A stretch of 64,000 nt of DNA from Vibrio fluvialis (GTDB taxonomy: Bacteria; Pseudomonadota; Gammaproteobacteria; Enterobacterales; Vibrionaceae), in assembly GCF_900460245.1 (NCBI RefSeq), contig NZ_UHIP01000001.1, forward strand, positions 1,612,001 through 1,676,000. The letters are read 5' to 3'. A model generated the notes under the pieces. It did not search any database, had not been told where the DNA came from, and was given only the letters and a program-made list of their open reading frames with translations. How positions within the stretch are numbered: position 1 is the stretch's first letter; every line of letters begins with the position of its first letter. A program made the position numbers and the translations under genes. Of this stretch, positions 30,189-37,515 are shown in pieces.

Positions 30189-31505
30189 TTACAGTTGCTG
30201 ATTAAACTGACTGACAGCATCAACCACTTTCTGCGCTCCGCGCTGAATATCACCCATGACCTGACCTGCCTCCGTCGATAGCTCCAATGCTTCACCAGCC
30301 TGATTCTGGCAACGCGCGATCAACTCAACAGCATCTTTGGTTCGTTTGAGGTTTTCACTCACCACCGCCACAATTTCTTCGGTGGTTTTATTGGTGCGAG
30401 AGGCTAACTGGCGCACTTCATCAGCCACCACGGCAAACCCGCGCCCCTGTTCCCCCGCTCGCGCAGCCTCAATCGCTGCATTCAGCGCCAGCAAGTTGGT
30501 TTGATCAGCAATGCCGCTGATGCTGCTGACCAGTTCACTGATCTTTTTCGAGTGCTCACTTAACGCTTCAATCCCCTGACTCGCCTGCTGCATTTGTTGC
30601 GCCAGCGCTTCCATTTTGTCAATCGTGGTACTTACGACCTGCTGACCTTGAGAGGTTTGTTGCCCTGTCACTTCAGAAACATCAAAGGCGATTTTCGCCG
30701 CTTCGGCCACCGCCAGTTCCTGATTCACCTGGTCGGTGATCACCGTGGCAAACTTCACGACCTTATACAGTTCACCTAAATCGTTATGAATGGGGTTATA
30801 AGACGCTTCCAGCCAAACAATTTGCCCATGACTGTCCACTCGCTTAAAGCGTTCGGAAACGAACTGACCACTGGCCAGTTTTCTCCAGAATTCTTTATAA
30901 GCAGGCGAGTTAACCTCATCTGCTTCGCAAAAGATGCGATGATGTTTTCCTGCAATCTGATCATTGTTGGAATACCCCATGGTTCGCAGAAAATTGTCGT
31001 TAGCGCGGATGATGGTACCGTCCAATGTAAATTCAATCACCGCTGTGGAGCGATTGAGCGCTTTGAGCATATCTTCGTGTTCACGCGACGTTTTGATGGT
31101 TCGAGTCAGCTCTGCCGCATAGACAGCGATGCGCAGCACCTGATTTTTGCTGTTTTTTATCGGCTGAATAATGGTACGCAGCCAAGCCTCTTCGCTGGTC
31201 CCCTTCTTCAACTGCACTGCACCGTTCCAATGCTCAGAACGCACCAACGCTTCTTTCATCCGGTGAAAATGCTCAGTATCCCGCGCTTTCTCCGGCACGA
31301 GTTCCGTGATGTGTTTACCGGATACTGCCGTTTGCTTCAGGCCCAGCTCGTCCTCAAAACGCGCATTGACCGAAACAACAACACCTTTGGGATCCAACGT
31401 AATGCGCAGCATATCTTCATCAAGACTTTCACGTATTTGAACCCAAGAGTGAAGATCTTCTTTAAGCTGCTGATTTTCCTTTTGAAGTGACTTATTGAAA
31501 AACAT
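30189..31505 (-). CDS. Soluble PAS-PAS methyl-accepting chemotaxis protein (BdlA-like)
   Basis: Cytoplasmic chemoreceptor with two PAS domains (about residues 30-135 and 150-255) and a short MCP signalling domain whose hairpin tip [18 protein letters not shown] is intact. No membrane segment and no HAMP domain. The architecture and length (438 residues) match Pseudomonas aeruginosa BdlA, a regulator of biofilm dispersal, and related Vibrio receptors. PAS 2 contains [27 protein letters not shown], the region that binds heme or flavin in some relatives. The ATG at 31505 is chosen because upstream codons precede the coiled-coil start. Confidence 0.86.
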   Translation of the reverse strand: MFFNKSLQKENQQLKEDLHSWVQIRESLDEDMLRITLDPKGVVVSVNARFEDELGLKQTAVSGKHITELVPEKARDTEHFHRMKEALVRSEHWNGAVQLKKGTSEEAWLRTIIQPIKNSKNQVLRIAVYAAELTRTIKTSREHEDMLKALNRSTAVIEFTLDGTIIRANDNFLRTMGYSNNDQIAGKHHRIFCEADEVNSPAYKEFWRKLASGQFVSERFKRVDSHGQIVWLEASYNPIHNDLGELYKVVKFATVITDQVNQELAVAEAAKIAFDVSEVTGQQTSQGQQVVSTTIDKMEALAQQMQQASQGIEALSEHSKKISELVSSISGIADQTNLLALNAAIEAARAGEQGRGFAVVADEVRQLASRTNKTTEEIVAVVSENLKRTKDAVELIARCQNQAGEALELSTEAGQVMGDIQRGAQKVVDAVSQFNQQL

Positions 31506-31699
31506 AGTGGCCCTGTCTGGTAATAAGGTGTTTGAACTCGAATGCAAAAAGCATCCAGGTTGCTTTTATAAACTGACTTAGTAGGTTATCTGCCGAAACG
31601 GCGTTTGTTTGAATAGTATTTAAACTTTCGTTCTAAACCAAAAGTTTGTCTATTTATTATTGTCGAATTCAGCACCATTTGCCGATGTGAATTTATGAA

Positions 31700-32446
31700 C
31701 GAAGATCTAACTGTTGAATGGACAGCCGCCGCTCTCCGAGACTGCGGACCATGATGGGTTTAAATCCAACCAGATAGTAGATGTGCCAGCGGAGTCATTA
31801 CCAGCAAAGTTGCGAGAGCTTTTTTTGCAGATAATTGTATTCAGGCTTTACCTGAAAGCATTGGGCAATGCTCTGACTTGCAAAAACTGATATTAGCTGG
31901 AAATCAGCTTACTAACTTGCCTGATTCACTGGCCCGATATCACCGCTTAGAACTCGCCCGTATCGCAGCGAACCAACTCAAAGCCCCACCCGCATGGCTA
32001 ATATCTTTGCCTAGATTACTCTGGTTAGCGATAGGAAGTTTTCTACATCAGTACTATTTCAAATTGCCGGCACAATAGCGGATGCCGTACGTCATCTTCA
32101 CCAACAGGGGGTGATGCATGGTGATTTGTACGCACACAATATACTGATTACATCATCAGGAGATGCACTACTAAGTGATTATGGTGCTGCATCATTTTTT
32201 GATGTTACAGATCCTAATCAATCAGCGAAATTACAACGTTTGGAAGTTAGAGCGTTTGGGTGTTTGTTGGAAGAACTGACAGAACGTTGTGATGATTTAA
32301 ATGATCAAGTTCGAGTAGAGTTGGAGGCACTAGCTTTTGACTGTCAACATCGCGACATTATAGCTCGACCTACATTTGATAAAATCTGCAATATTTTATC
32401 TCAGGTTCAATCAGGTACTGAATCATCCATAAAAAGGCAATACTGA
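31700..32446 (+). pseudogene. Remnant of a leucine-rich-repeat protein kinase
   Basis: Broken copy of the bacterial family with N-terminal LRRs and a C-terminal Ser/Thr-kinase-like domain. In one frame FKSNQIVDVPAESLP and KLRELFLQ are readable, then a shift leads to NCIQALPESIGQ, KLILAGNQLTNLPDSLA and LPRLLWLA (leucine-rich repeats). After this the frame changes again and the text resumes at IADAVRHLHQQGVMHGDLYAHN (catalytic loop), followed by LLSDYGAASFF (metal-binding loop variant). The whole kinase N-lobe, including the glycine loop and lysine, is missing. At least two frameshifts and one internal deletion. Confidence 0.75.
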
Positions 32447-32766
32447 TAAACTTAAGTTGATATGTGCAATCTACAAGTCGTTATCACATTCAGTGATTAC
32501 CTTGTAGAAACGGGACAAAGGTACTCGAATGTTTTGCTGGCCTAAACGGGTACCCATTCGGTCCTCTGATGATGCATGAAGTCACACATCTCAGTTGACG
32601 ACGCAGCTATAACGTTACCCGGAGGCTTTGGTGGTGTAGCTGGAGACATTGAGAACCAGTACCATGGCACCACCATAGTCGTTCCTAAAAGGAAGTGATA
32701 ATTCAGTGTACGAGTGCTACACACATGTGACACTTAGAAAAATATAATGGGGGTATTGCTTTTAGG
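32447..32766. other. 320-bp stretch with possible coding debris
   Basis: No intact gene. One plus-strand frame reads NGYPFGPLMMHEVTHLS before a stop near 32595 and contains an HExxH-like string; an overlapping frame (32576-32698) reads SVDDAAITLPGGFGGVAGD to a stop. Together they look like a frameshifted remnant, but I cannot assign a family. Confidence 0.3.
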
Positions 32767-32973
32767 CTACTGATGTTGCTTGAAAAAACGCTCAGCGCTA
32801 GCGAACAGAGAGTTACAGTGTTTTTCATGTTGCAAGTATTCTGGTGTCCCTTTTTCCATCGTTTCGAGCTCAGCCTTAGCTTTATGGTACTCACCAACCA
32901 TTTGCTCGAATTTTGCTTCATAACCGCCTTTCCACGCTTTCTTTTGCGCTTTTTCGTGTCGACTTTTTCTCAT
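32767..32973 (-). CDS. Small basic hypothetical protein
   Basis: 68-residue protein of unknown function, highly charged, predicted to be largely helical (RKSRHEKAQKKAWKGG at the N-terminus; AKAELETMEKGTPEYLQHEK in the middle). A good ribosome binding site (AAGGA) lies 7 bp before the ATG, and codon use looks protein-coding. It sits in the accessory patch beside cspA. Confidence 0.6.
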   Translation of the reverse strand: MRKSRHEKAQKKAWKGGYEAKFEQMVGEYHKAKAELETMEKGTPEYLQHEKHCNSLFASAERFFKQHQ

Positions 32974-33213
32974 TAACTGTTCCTTATTGCTAAGTGCAAA
33001 ACGTCAATAACATTAAATATATCACCTCAAATAAATAATTAATTAATTACAATAACTAATACATTTACGAGCTAAATTAATATTATCTCTGTTAGTGTTT
33101 ATTAAGCACAAAAAAATAAAGATACGATATTCAGTTACACTCACTTAAATTAGAGTGTAATTCACATCGCACCTTTATAATAATTTATTCTTATTGCTGC
33201 CAATGGCTTCAAC

Positions 33214-33258
33214 AAAAACACACATTATCATCCAGGAAGGAATAGACAGTGTGTTTCC
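33214..33258 (-). terminator. Probable terminator of cspA
   Basis: On the minus strand AAACACAC pairs with GTGTGTTT across a 25-base loop, followed by TTGTT. Weak T-run, so moderate confidence. Confidence 0.5.
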
Positions 33259-33267
33259 GGAGCTAGA

Positions 33268-33480
33268 TTATGCAGTTTGAACGTTTGCAGCTTGAGGACC
33301 TTTCGCGCCCTGCTCTACGTTGAACGTTACTTTTTGGCCTTCAGTCAAGGTTCTGAAACCTTCTGAAGCGATAGCATTGAAGTGTACGAACACGTCCGCG
33401 CCACCGTTGTCTGGAGTAATGAAACCGAAACCTTTAGTTTCGTTAAACCATTTTACTGAACCTGTAGTCTTATTAGACAT
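33268..33480 (-). CDS. cspA: Cold-shock protein, CspA family
   Basis: 70-residue OB-fold RNA chaperone. RNP1 KGFGFI and RNP2 VFVHF are intact, as are the flanking aromatic residues (VKWFNETKG). The ATG at 33480 follows GAGGT; in-frame codons upstream belong to the long leader. The distance from the -10 box TATAGT (33642-33647) to the ATG implies a leader of about 155-160 nt, like the E. coli cspA 5' UTR, which mediates cold induction. Confidence 0.93.
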   Translation of the reverse strand: MSNKTTGSVKWFNETKGFGFITPDNGGADVFVHFNAIASEGFRTLTEGQKVTFNVEQGAKGPQAANVQTA

Positions 33481-33670
33481 AAATACCTCGTTATTAATTA
33501 AAGATTCGAAAGCGAGACTATTTGATGGAAGATGAAGCATAAGTTACTGCAGGAGTAATATAACGAAATAACTCGAAAGAAAACTAAGAAGAGACTTGAA
33601 CTAAACATTTCATAAATAGCTCTCGTTTAAGAGCTTCGGGTACTATACACGGATGTACTCAAATAGATAG
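33481..33670 (-). promoter_or_regulatory. cspA promoter and cold-shock 5' leader (copy A)
   Basis: Minus-strand -10 box TATAGT (33642-33647) is followed by a leader of about 160 nt with hairpin AGCTCT-taaacg-AGAGCT at 33618-33635. The whole block from about 33520 to 33670 is similar to the block at 34258-34410 (copy B), sharing the -10 region, hairpin position, GAGACTTGAACT (plus strand) and ATTTGATGGAA segments. Confidence 0.7.
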
Positions 33671-33701
33671 GAATATTTTGATTTATTTTCTCTAACAACC
33701 A

Positions 33702-33718
33702 ATTTTTGTATCAAAAAT
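33702..33718. terminator. Small inverted repeat downstream of the cold-shock-linked gene
   Basis: ATTTTTG-tat-CAAAAAT, perfect 7-bp arms in AT-rich sequence between the copy-A promoter and the end of the small gene at 33859. Could terminate that gene, but is low in GC. Confidence 0.3.
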
Positions 33719-33858
33719 ATTTCCATGATTTCGTTCGTGAATCTAATGATACCAGTGCCTAAGCGTTAGTAGTCAGCAGGACGTTTTGAGAAACGGCAGA
33801 TCCAGTTTTGGGGATGCGAACTAGGGGATGGAACGAGGCAGCGATGAAATATTGAACA

Positions 33859-34068
33859 CTATTGAATGAAAAACTTACCCAGGCTTTCACCTTGGCCGTT
33901 CAAGATTTCTCCGCAGCTCGATTGCTCGCAGTACGAAAAGCTCACGTTCCTATCGAAAACAGGCAGCTTTTGAAAAATGTGTCGTCTCAAAATATCGCTA
34001 TTCAGTTGGTGAATAAATTCCGACCAACTCAGTTCATTGTGGTTTAGGTAAAATTCTATTTTGAACAT
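33859..34068 (-). CDS. Small protein of unknown function behind a duplicated cold-shock leader
   Basis: 69-residue soluble protein, no family recognised (FKIEFYLNHNELSWSEF at the N-terminus, CEQSSCGEILNGQGESLG near the end). AAGGAAAG lies a few bases upstream of the ATG. It is transcribed in the same direction as cspA, and 200-340 bp upstream it has a promoter and leader block homologous to that of cspA, so it is probably cold-inducible. A 30-codon frame (34056-34148) ends inside its start and might be a leader peptide. Confidence 0.6.
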   Translation of the reverse strand: MFKIEFYLNHNELSWSEFIHQLNSDILRRHIFQKLPVFDRNVSFSYCEQSSCGEILNGQGESLGKFFIQ

Positions 34069-34257
34069 TCTTGTTTCTTTCCTTGTACGGATTCTTGGTT
34101 ACGATTGGTGTGATACCAATAGATTTGTCGGCTGGTTCGTCTAGCCATAATAAATTTAACTTCTGTTTAGTTTACGGAAAGGCAAGCATGGCATGAGAGA
34201 GTTTCAGCCGTGCGAACCTAAAAATACTTCGATAAAAAATGTATAGGGATACTTAAG

Positions 34258-34410
34258 CTATTTGATGGAATATAAAGAGGAAGTAATCGCAGGTATGTGA
34301 CGAAAGAATTCGAAAAGATACAGGGAAGAGACTTGAACTTGATGTTACATGAATAGCTCATATTTTATGAGCAAGGCACACTATACACGCAACAAACTAA
34401 ATAGATAGCT
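34258..34410 (-). promoter_or_regulatory. Second cold-shock type promoter and leader (copy B)
   Basis: Homologous to the cspA block: same -10 TATAGT (34380-34385), hairpin GCTCAT-aaaat-ATGAGC at 34356-34372 in the same place but with different stem bases that keep pairing, then shared segments. The upstream CTATCTATTT is common to both. The remaining sequence up to 34554 contains no gene. Confidence 0.65.
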
Positions 34411-34554
34411 TTTTCGTTTGCATTGCAAAAACTGATTCATTGCTCACCAGCTCTAAATGAAACGTGAGAAGGCAAATCAATGATGTCGATTTATAGAGCT
34501 ATAGCGCTTCATTGTGACGAAAACTGGTGTGAGCGTTGGGAATGTGCCACGCTG

Positions 34555-34866
34555 TTACACGCTGCCTGCAGTTTCAACGACTAAAACTCTTGCTTCACCT
34601 TGTGGATGAGCGACATGCTCAGTACCCATTGACGCATAGAAAATATCGCCGGCCTGCAAGGTTGTCGTTTTTTCTTGTCCATCAATGCGATATAGCATTT
34701 CAACAACACCATCTAGTACAACAAAAACTTCTTCACCATCGTTGATATGCCATTTATAGGGTTGATCTGTCCAATGTAAGCTCGTAGTGATGCCATTCAT
34801 GTTCGCTATTTCTTTAGCTCCCCAAGCTCGCGATGCTTTAAACTCCCTGCTTCTTATGATTTCCAA
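34555..34866 (-). CDS. Cupin-domain protein (cassette-like gene)
   Basis: Single-domain cupin of about 103 residues. The two cupin motifs are readable: GEEVFVVLDGVVEM (motif 1) and AGDIFYASMGTEHVAHPQG (motif 2, with its conserved His). The likely start is TTG at 34866 (reading EIIRSREF), with AGGA eight bases upstream; an ATG at 34875 has no ribosome binding site of its own. Metal-binding small-molecule or sugar-binding function is typical but unproven. Belongs to a run of four minus-strand, low-GC genes that resemble Vibrio integron cassettes. Confidence 0.75.
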   Translation of the reverse strand: MEIIRSREFKASRAWGAKEIANMNGITTSLHWTDQPYKWHINDGEEVFVVLDGVVEMLYRIDGQEKTTTLQAGDIFYASMGTEHVAHPQGEARVLVVETAGSV

Positions 34867-34884
34867 AATTATCATCCTTTTTAA

Positions 34885-34918
34885 GTGTATAACGCCACGT
34901 GAGGCGTTTGTTATGCAC
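34885..34918. repeat. attC-like palindrome between the cupin and VOC genes
   Basis: GTGTATAACGCC pairs with GGCGTTTGTTATGCAC, with one mismatch and a 4-nt bulge, and overlaps the VOC stop codon. On the minus strand it reads TAACAAACGCCT...GGCGTTAT, resembling the two ends of a Vibrio cassette recombination site brought together, with the middle lost. Confidence 0.45.
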
Positions 34919-35270
34919 GTGCTTCCGACCAAACTGCAAACTCATTGCCACTTGGCTCTACAAAATGGAAACGACAACCACCGGGAAATTCAAAGATGGG
35001 GCGGATAATATGGCCGCCATTGTTCGCGACTTTATCCAAAGTAGATTCAATGTCCGCACTGTAGAAAATTAAAAGCGCACCACCATTTTCAGTCCGACTA
35101 GAAAGCTCAGCCTTAAAAAAGCCACCGTCTAAACCTTCATTTGAAAATGCAGTATAGTCAGGTCCATAGTCAACAAAACGCCAGCCAAAAACCTTTGAAA
35201 AAAACGCTTTCGTTGACTCCAAGTCTTTAGCTGCAAACTCTACATAATTGATCTTTTCATGCTGGTTCAT
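34911..35270 (-). CDS. VOC (glyoxalase/bleomycin-resistance fold) protein (cassette-like gene)
   Basis: Complete 119-residue vicinal-oxygen-chelate domain protein. YVEFAAKDLESTKAFFSKVFGW at the N-terminus and a C-terminal PGGCRFHFVEPSGNEFAVW are classical for the family, and FPGG...HF.EPSGNE supplies metal-ligand positions. Such proteins are very common in Vibrio integron arrays. Substrate unknown. RBS AGGAG precedes the ATG. Confidence 0.85.
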   Translation of the reverse strand: MNQHEKINYVEFAAKDLESTKAFFSKVFGWRFVDYGPDYTAFSNEGLDGGFFKAELSSRTENGGALLIFYSADIESTLDKVANNGGHIIRPIFEFPGGCRFHFVEPSGNEFAVWSEARA

Positions 35271-35361
35271 TGTTAACTCCTGTCATTTTTTCATTGGCGC
35301 ACGACGCAACGTTAATTAAGTCGCGATCTACACTTCCACCTAAACTGCCAAACGTTACGAA

Positions 35362-35796
35362 TCACTCTTGAACGCTTTGTATGCCTTCATTTTCTACTGC
35401 TTGTTTGAGCCCTTTCATCGTCGCAGGTAAGGCTCTTTTCATCTGTTTACCTATTAACCTGCCGAACAGTGGAGCCAAGAAGCCCGAAAATTTCACAGCG
35501 TGAATCACTTCCGTTTGCTTACCTTTTCCCCGCAGTTCATGTTCAAAACTAATTTGGCAAAGTGGTAAGCGACTAATTGTTGTAAAGGACTTATTTATAG
35601 TTACTTCCGTAAACTCTATTTTTGCTTCCGGTCCTTTCATAGGTTTGAGCCTACCTTTTGTACCTTGAACAAAATCGCCATCTATTGAAGATGAGGTAAC
35701 ATCGGGGTCCCACGCAGCCCAATCATTAACATTAGAATAAAATGGATAAATTTTTTCAGGTACAGCATTGATAAAGATTTTTTCTTTGAATTCCAT
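35362..35796 (-). CDS. SRPBCC family protein (cassette-like gene)
   Basis: 144-residue START-like domain protein (INAVPEKIYPFYSNVNDWAAWDP at the N-terminus; FSGFLAPLFGRLIGKQMKRALPATMKGLKQ at the C-terminus, resembling polyketide-cyclase/dehydrase family members). The end of the coding sequence runs into attC-like sequence (AAGAGTGATTCGTAACG, minus strand). Function unknown. Confidence 0.8.
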   Translation of the reverse strand: MEFKEKIFINAVPEKIYPFYSNVNDWAAWDPDVTSSSIDGDFVQGTKGRLKPMKGPEAKIEFTEVTINKSFTTISRLPLCQISFEHELRGKGKQTEVIHAVKFSGFLAPLFGRLIGKQMKRALPATMKGLKQAVENEGIQSVQE

Positions 35797-35816
35797 AGAC
35801 CGATTTCCTCGAAGAA

Positions 35817-35945
35817 AGCTAACGCTCGCTTACGTGGTGAGCAACACACAACAGTACTCAACCATTGCACAGTAAAGTAAACACAACGCTAAATCTAACC
35901 ATAACCGTCGAGCGTTACGAATCCGTCTTGAGGCATTTGTTGGGC
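35817..35945 (-). repeat. attC-like cassette recombination site (degenerate)
   Basis: 129 bp, near the size of Vibrio attC repeats. On the minus strand it begins GCCCAAC (an exact RYYYAAC core) directly overlapping the upstream gene's end, continues AAATGCCTCAAGACGG, ATTCGTAACG, and ends near GAGCGTTAGC. The segment ATTCGTAACG recurs in the sequence after the SRPBCC gene. Arm pairing is eroded, so this is called a remnant. Another core-like GCCTAAC is at 36349-36355. Confidence 0.5.
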
Positions 35946-35954
35946 TAAACTTGT

Positions 35955-36305
35955 CTACAGCAAACTTATCCCAAAGTGCTTCACTACTGCTTGTGTAATT
36001 GCGAAGCAAACAATCGAAACTACACAACTTATTAGCAACGTGATCCAAAATGAATATTTAGCCAGTAAATAAGGAAAGAGCAAAAACATTGGTAATGTTG
36101 GTAACACATACCAAAAAGTATAAAAAGCATGATTTGAAAGTTTGCTGTTTCCCTGCCCTTCTATGTACATCCAAACCAACGCCAATATGGTTACTGTCGG
36201 TAAAGCTGCGACCAAAGCCCCCATTTTGTCACTTCTTTTTGCAACTTCAGAAACCAACACAACGATAGCAGCAGTGGTAAGGTACTTAATGACAATCCAA
36301 AGCAT
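35955..36305 (-). CDS. Small four-helix membrane protein, DUF3147 family (cassette-like gene)
   Basis: 116-residue integral membrane protein with four hydrophobic helices. The pattern KYLTTAAIVVLVSEVAKRSDKMGALVAALPTVTILAL is typical of DUF3147 proteins, known mostly as hypothetical inner-membrane proteins. RBS AAAGGAG precedes the ATG. It closes the cassette-like run on its right; a core-site GTTAGGC (minus) lies 44 bp upstream. Confidence 0.75.
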   Translation of the reverse strand: MLWIVIKYLTTAAIVVLVSEVAKRSDKMGALVAALPTVTILALVWMYIEGQGNSKLSNHAFYTFWYVLPTLPMFLLFPYLLAKYSFWITLLISCVVSIVCFAITQAVVKHFGISLL

Positions 36306-36484
36306 TATCAGATCTCCTTTCCCATAACTTTTGGATTAAACTTGTTTAGCCTAACATTTTATTGGTACGCTTGCGTGTTTTTATATACAACTAGTTTTAC
36401 AAAAAACCAAATAACTTATTGATAGTTAATAAAATAAACAAGAATAAAAGAATTGTTTGGCTGACAAAAATCACACTGAAGCGA

Positions 36485-36708
36485 TCAGCTACCATGCTCC
36501 AAGCTCACATACTCATTCAATTTAAGCTGCTCATTCTCCACAAACTCGTTCAGTTCGCCCAGTGAATAAATCTGTGCCAGCACATCATTCAAGATCTGGT
36601 TCTTCGCGTCTTTGAACGAGTCTTCGCTTCCATAAGGCCAATAGGTTTGAGTTCCGGCGCTGTGGTATCTTTACCCTTGGCATTTACAAACAGGTTTTTA
36701 AACGCCAT
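36485..36708 (-). pseudogene. Frameshifted gene remnant of unknown family
   Basis: A minus-strand start (ATG at 36708 after AGGAGGGG) opens into AFKNLFVNAKGKDTTAPELKP, then a shift is needed to continue as PYGSEDSFKDAKNQILNDV and LAQIYSLGELNEFVENEQ, ending at 36485. Both parts look protein-coding; together they are probably the ends of one deleted or frameshifted gene. No family recognised. Confidence 0.45.
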
Positions 36709-37010
36709 CCCCTCCTTTGTCATGCTCAGATCGTCCATATACCGCGGGCAACAAAGCCGCAGATTGGCGCTAACAGCAGCCTTAAAATCCCTATCAGCTA
36801 ATTAAGAGCCAGACGTCGAAGAGCCGATCCGAAGTCGCACTGACGAATAAGTCAGTTAGACCGGTGACGGTGGGCAAAGTAAGAAGCGAGAAAGGAACCG
36901 AACTTAATCTGGATGTCGGGAACTTAGGTTGGAGCGATTAAAACCACACCTGAAGACAAATGTGGATACTCATTCTAGGAAAGCCAAGTATTTTAATCGC
37001 TTAAGAAACG
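36709..37010. other. Gene-free stretch before the tRNA pair, with inverted repeats
   Basis: No gene visible. It contains ACTGAC-gaataa-GTCAGT (36839-36856) and perfect 11-bp arms AGCGATTAAAA (36933-36943) and TTTTAATCGCT (36991-37001). Confidence 0.5.
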
Positions 37011-37036
37011 ACAAAACCCGCTAAAAAGCGGGTTCT
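37011..37036 (-). terminator. Terminator of the tRNA-Val transcript
   Basis: On the minus strand AACCCGC-ttttta-GCGGGTT followed by TTGT, 14 bp past the second tRNA. Confidence 0.8.
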
Positions 37037-37047
37037 GTGTGAATTTA

Positions 37048-37124
37048 TGGTGCGTCCGAGTGGACTCGAACCACCGACCCCCGCCATGTCAAGGCGATAC
37101 TCTAACCAGCTGAGCTACGGACGC
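37048..37124 (-). tRNA. tRNA-Val (anticodon GAC), copy 2
   Basis: 77-nt cloverleaf on the minus strand from GCGTCCG to encoded CCA, acceptor stem GCGTCCG/CGGACGC, T-loop GGTTCGAGTCC, anticodon GAC read at 37090-37088 in loop TTGACAT. Identical to the copy at 37162-37238 and nearly identical to E. coli valV/valW. Confidence 0.98.
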
Positions 37125-37161
37125 ACACCGCATGTTTATACACTTGCTGAGTGTTTTCTCA

Positions 37162-37238
37162 TGGTGCGTCCGAGTGGACTCGAACCACCGACCCCCGCCA
37201 TGTCAAGGCGATACTCTAACCAGCTGAGCTACGGACGC
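37162..37238 (-). tRNA. tRNA-Val (anticodon GAC), copy 1
   Basis: Same sequence as the downstream copy, 37-bp spacer between them, CCA encoded. First in the transcript. Confidence 0.98.
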
Positions 37239-37258
37239 TTTACCTGAGAACGGGGAGG

Positions 37259-37287
37259 ATATTAACGACAGATTTTCAGACGCGCAA
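37259..37287 (-). promoter_or_regulatory. Promoter of the tRNA-Val genes
   Basis: Minus-strand TTGCGC (37287-37282), 17-bp spacer, TAATAT (37264-37259), followed by a CCTCCCC discriminator, the GC-rich type found at stringently controlled stable-RNA promoters. Confidence 0.6.
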
Positions 37288-37515
37288 GTCAAATTTCTTT
37301 GTTTTTGAATCGATTGGCTTTTACATCGACAGTTTGCTGTTTTTTTATCCCATTTCATAACAATTAACTGAGTTACATCACAATTAATTTTCCGGCACTA
37401 ATTAGAACTATCTCTCCTTTTGTGATTCGTATTCAAAAATAATATTGATTGCTTAAACTAAAGGGGTAGTATAGCGCCTTATTGGCTAGGAACTATGCAA
37501 TTGAGACGTTAGAAC

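Noticed and set aside
36709..37010. CRISPR array or insertion sequence in the repeat-bearing gap near the tRNAs
   Set aside because: Only isolated inverted repeats are present; no regularly spaced direct repeats and no transposase frame.
37047..37247. Plus-strand frame with a repeated RPSGLEPPTPA-type peptide
   Set aside because: It is the antisense reading of the two tRNA-Val genes, a well-known spurious protein type.
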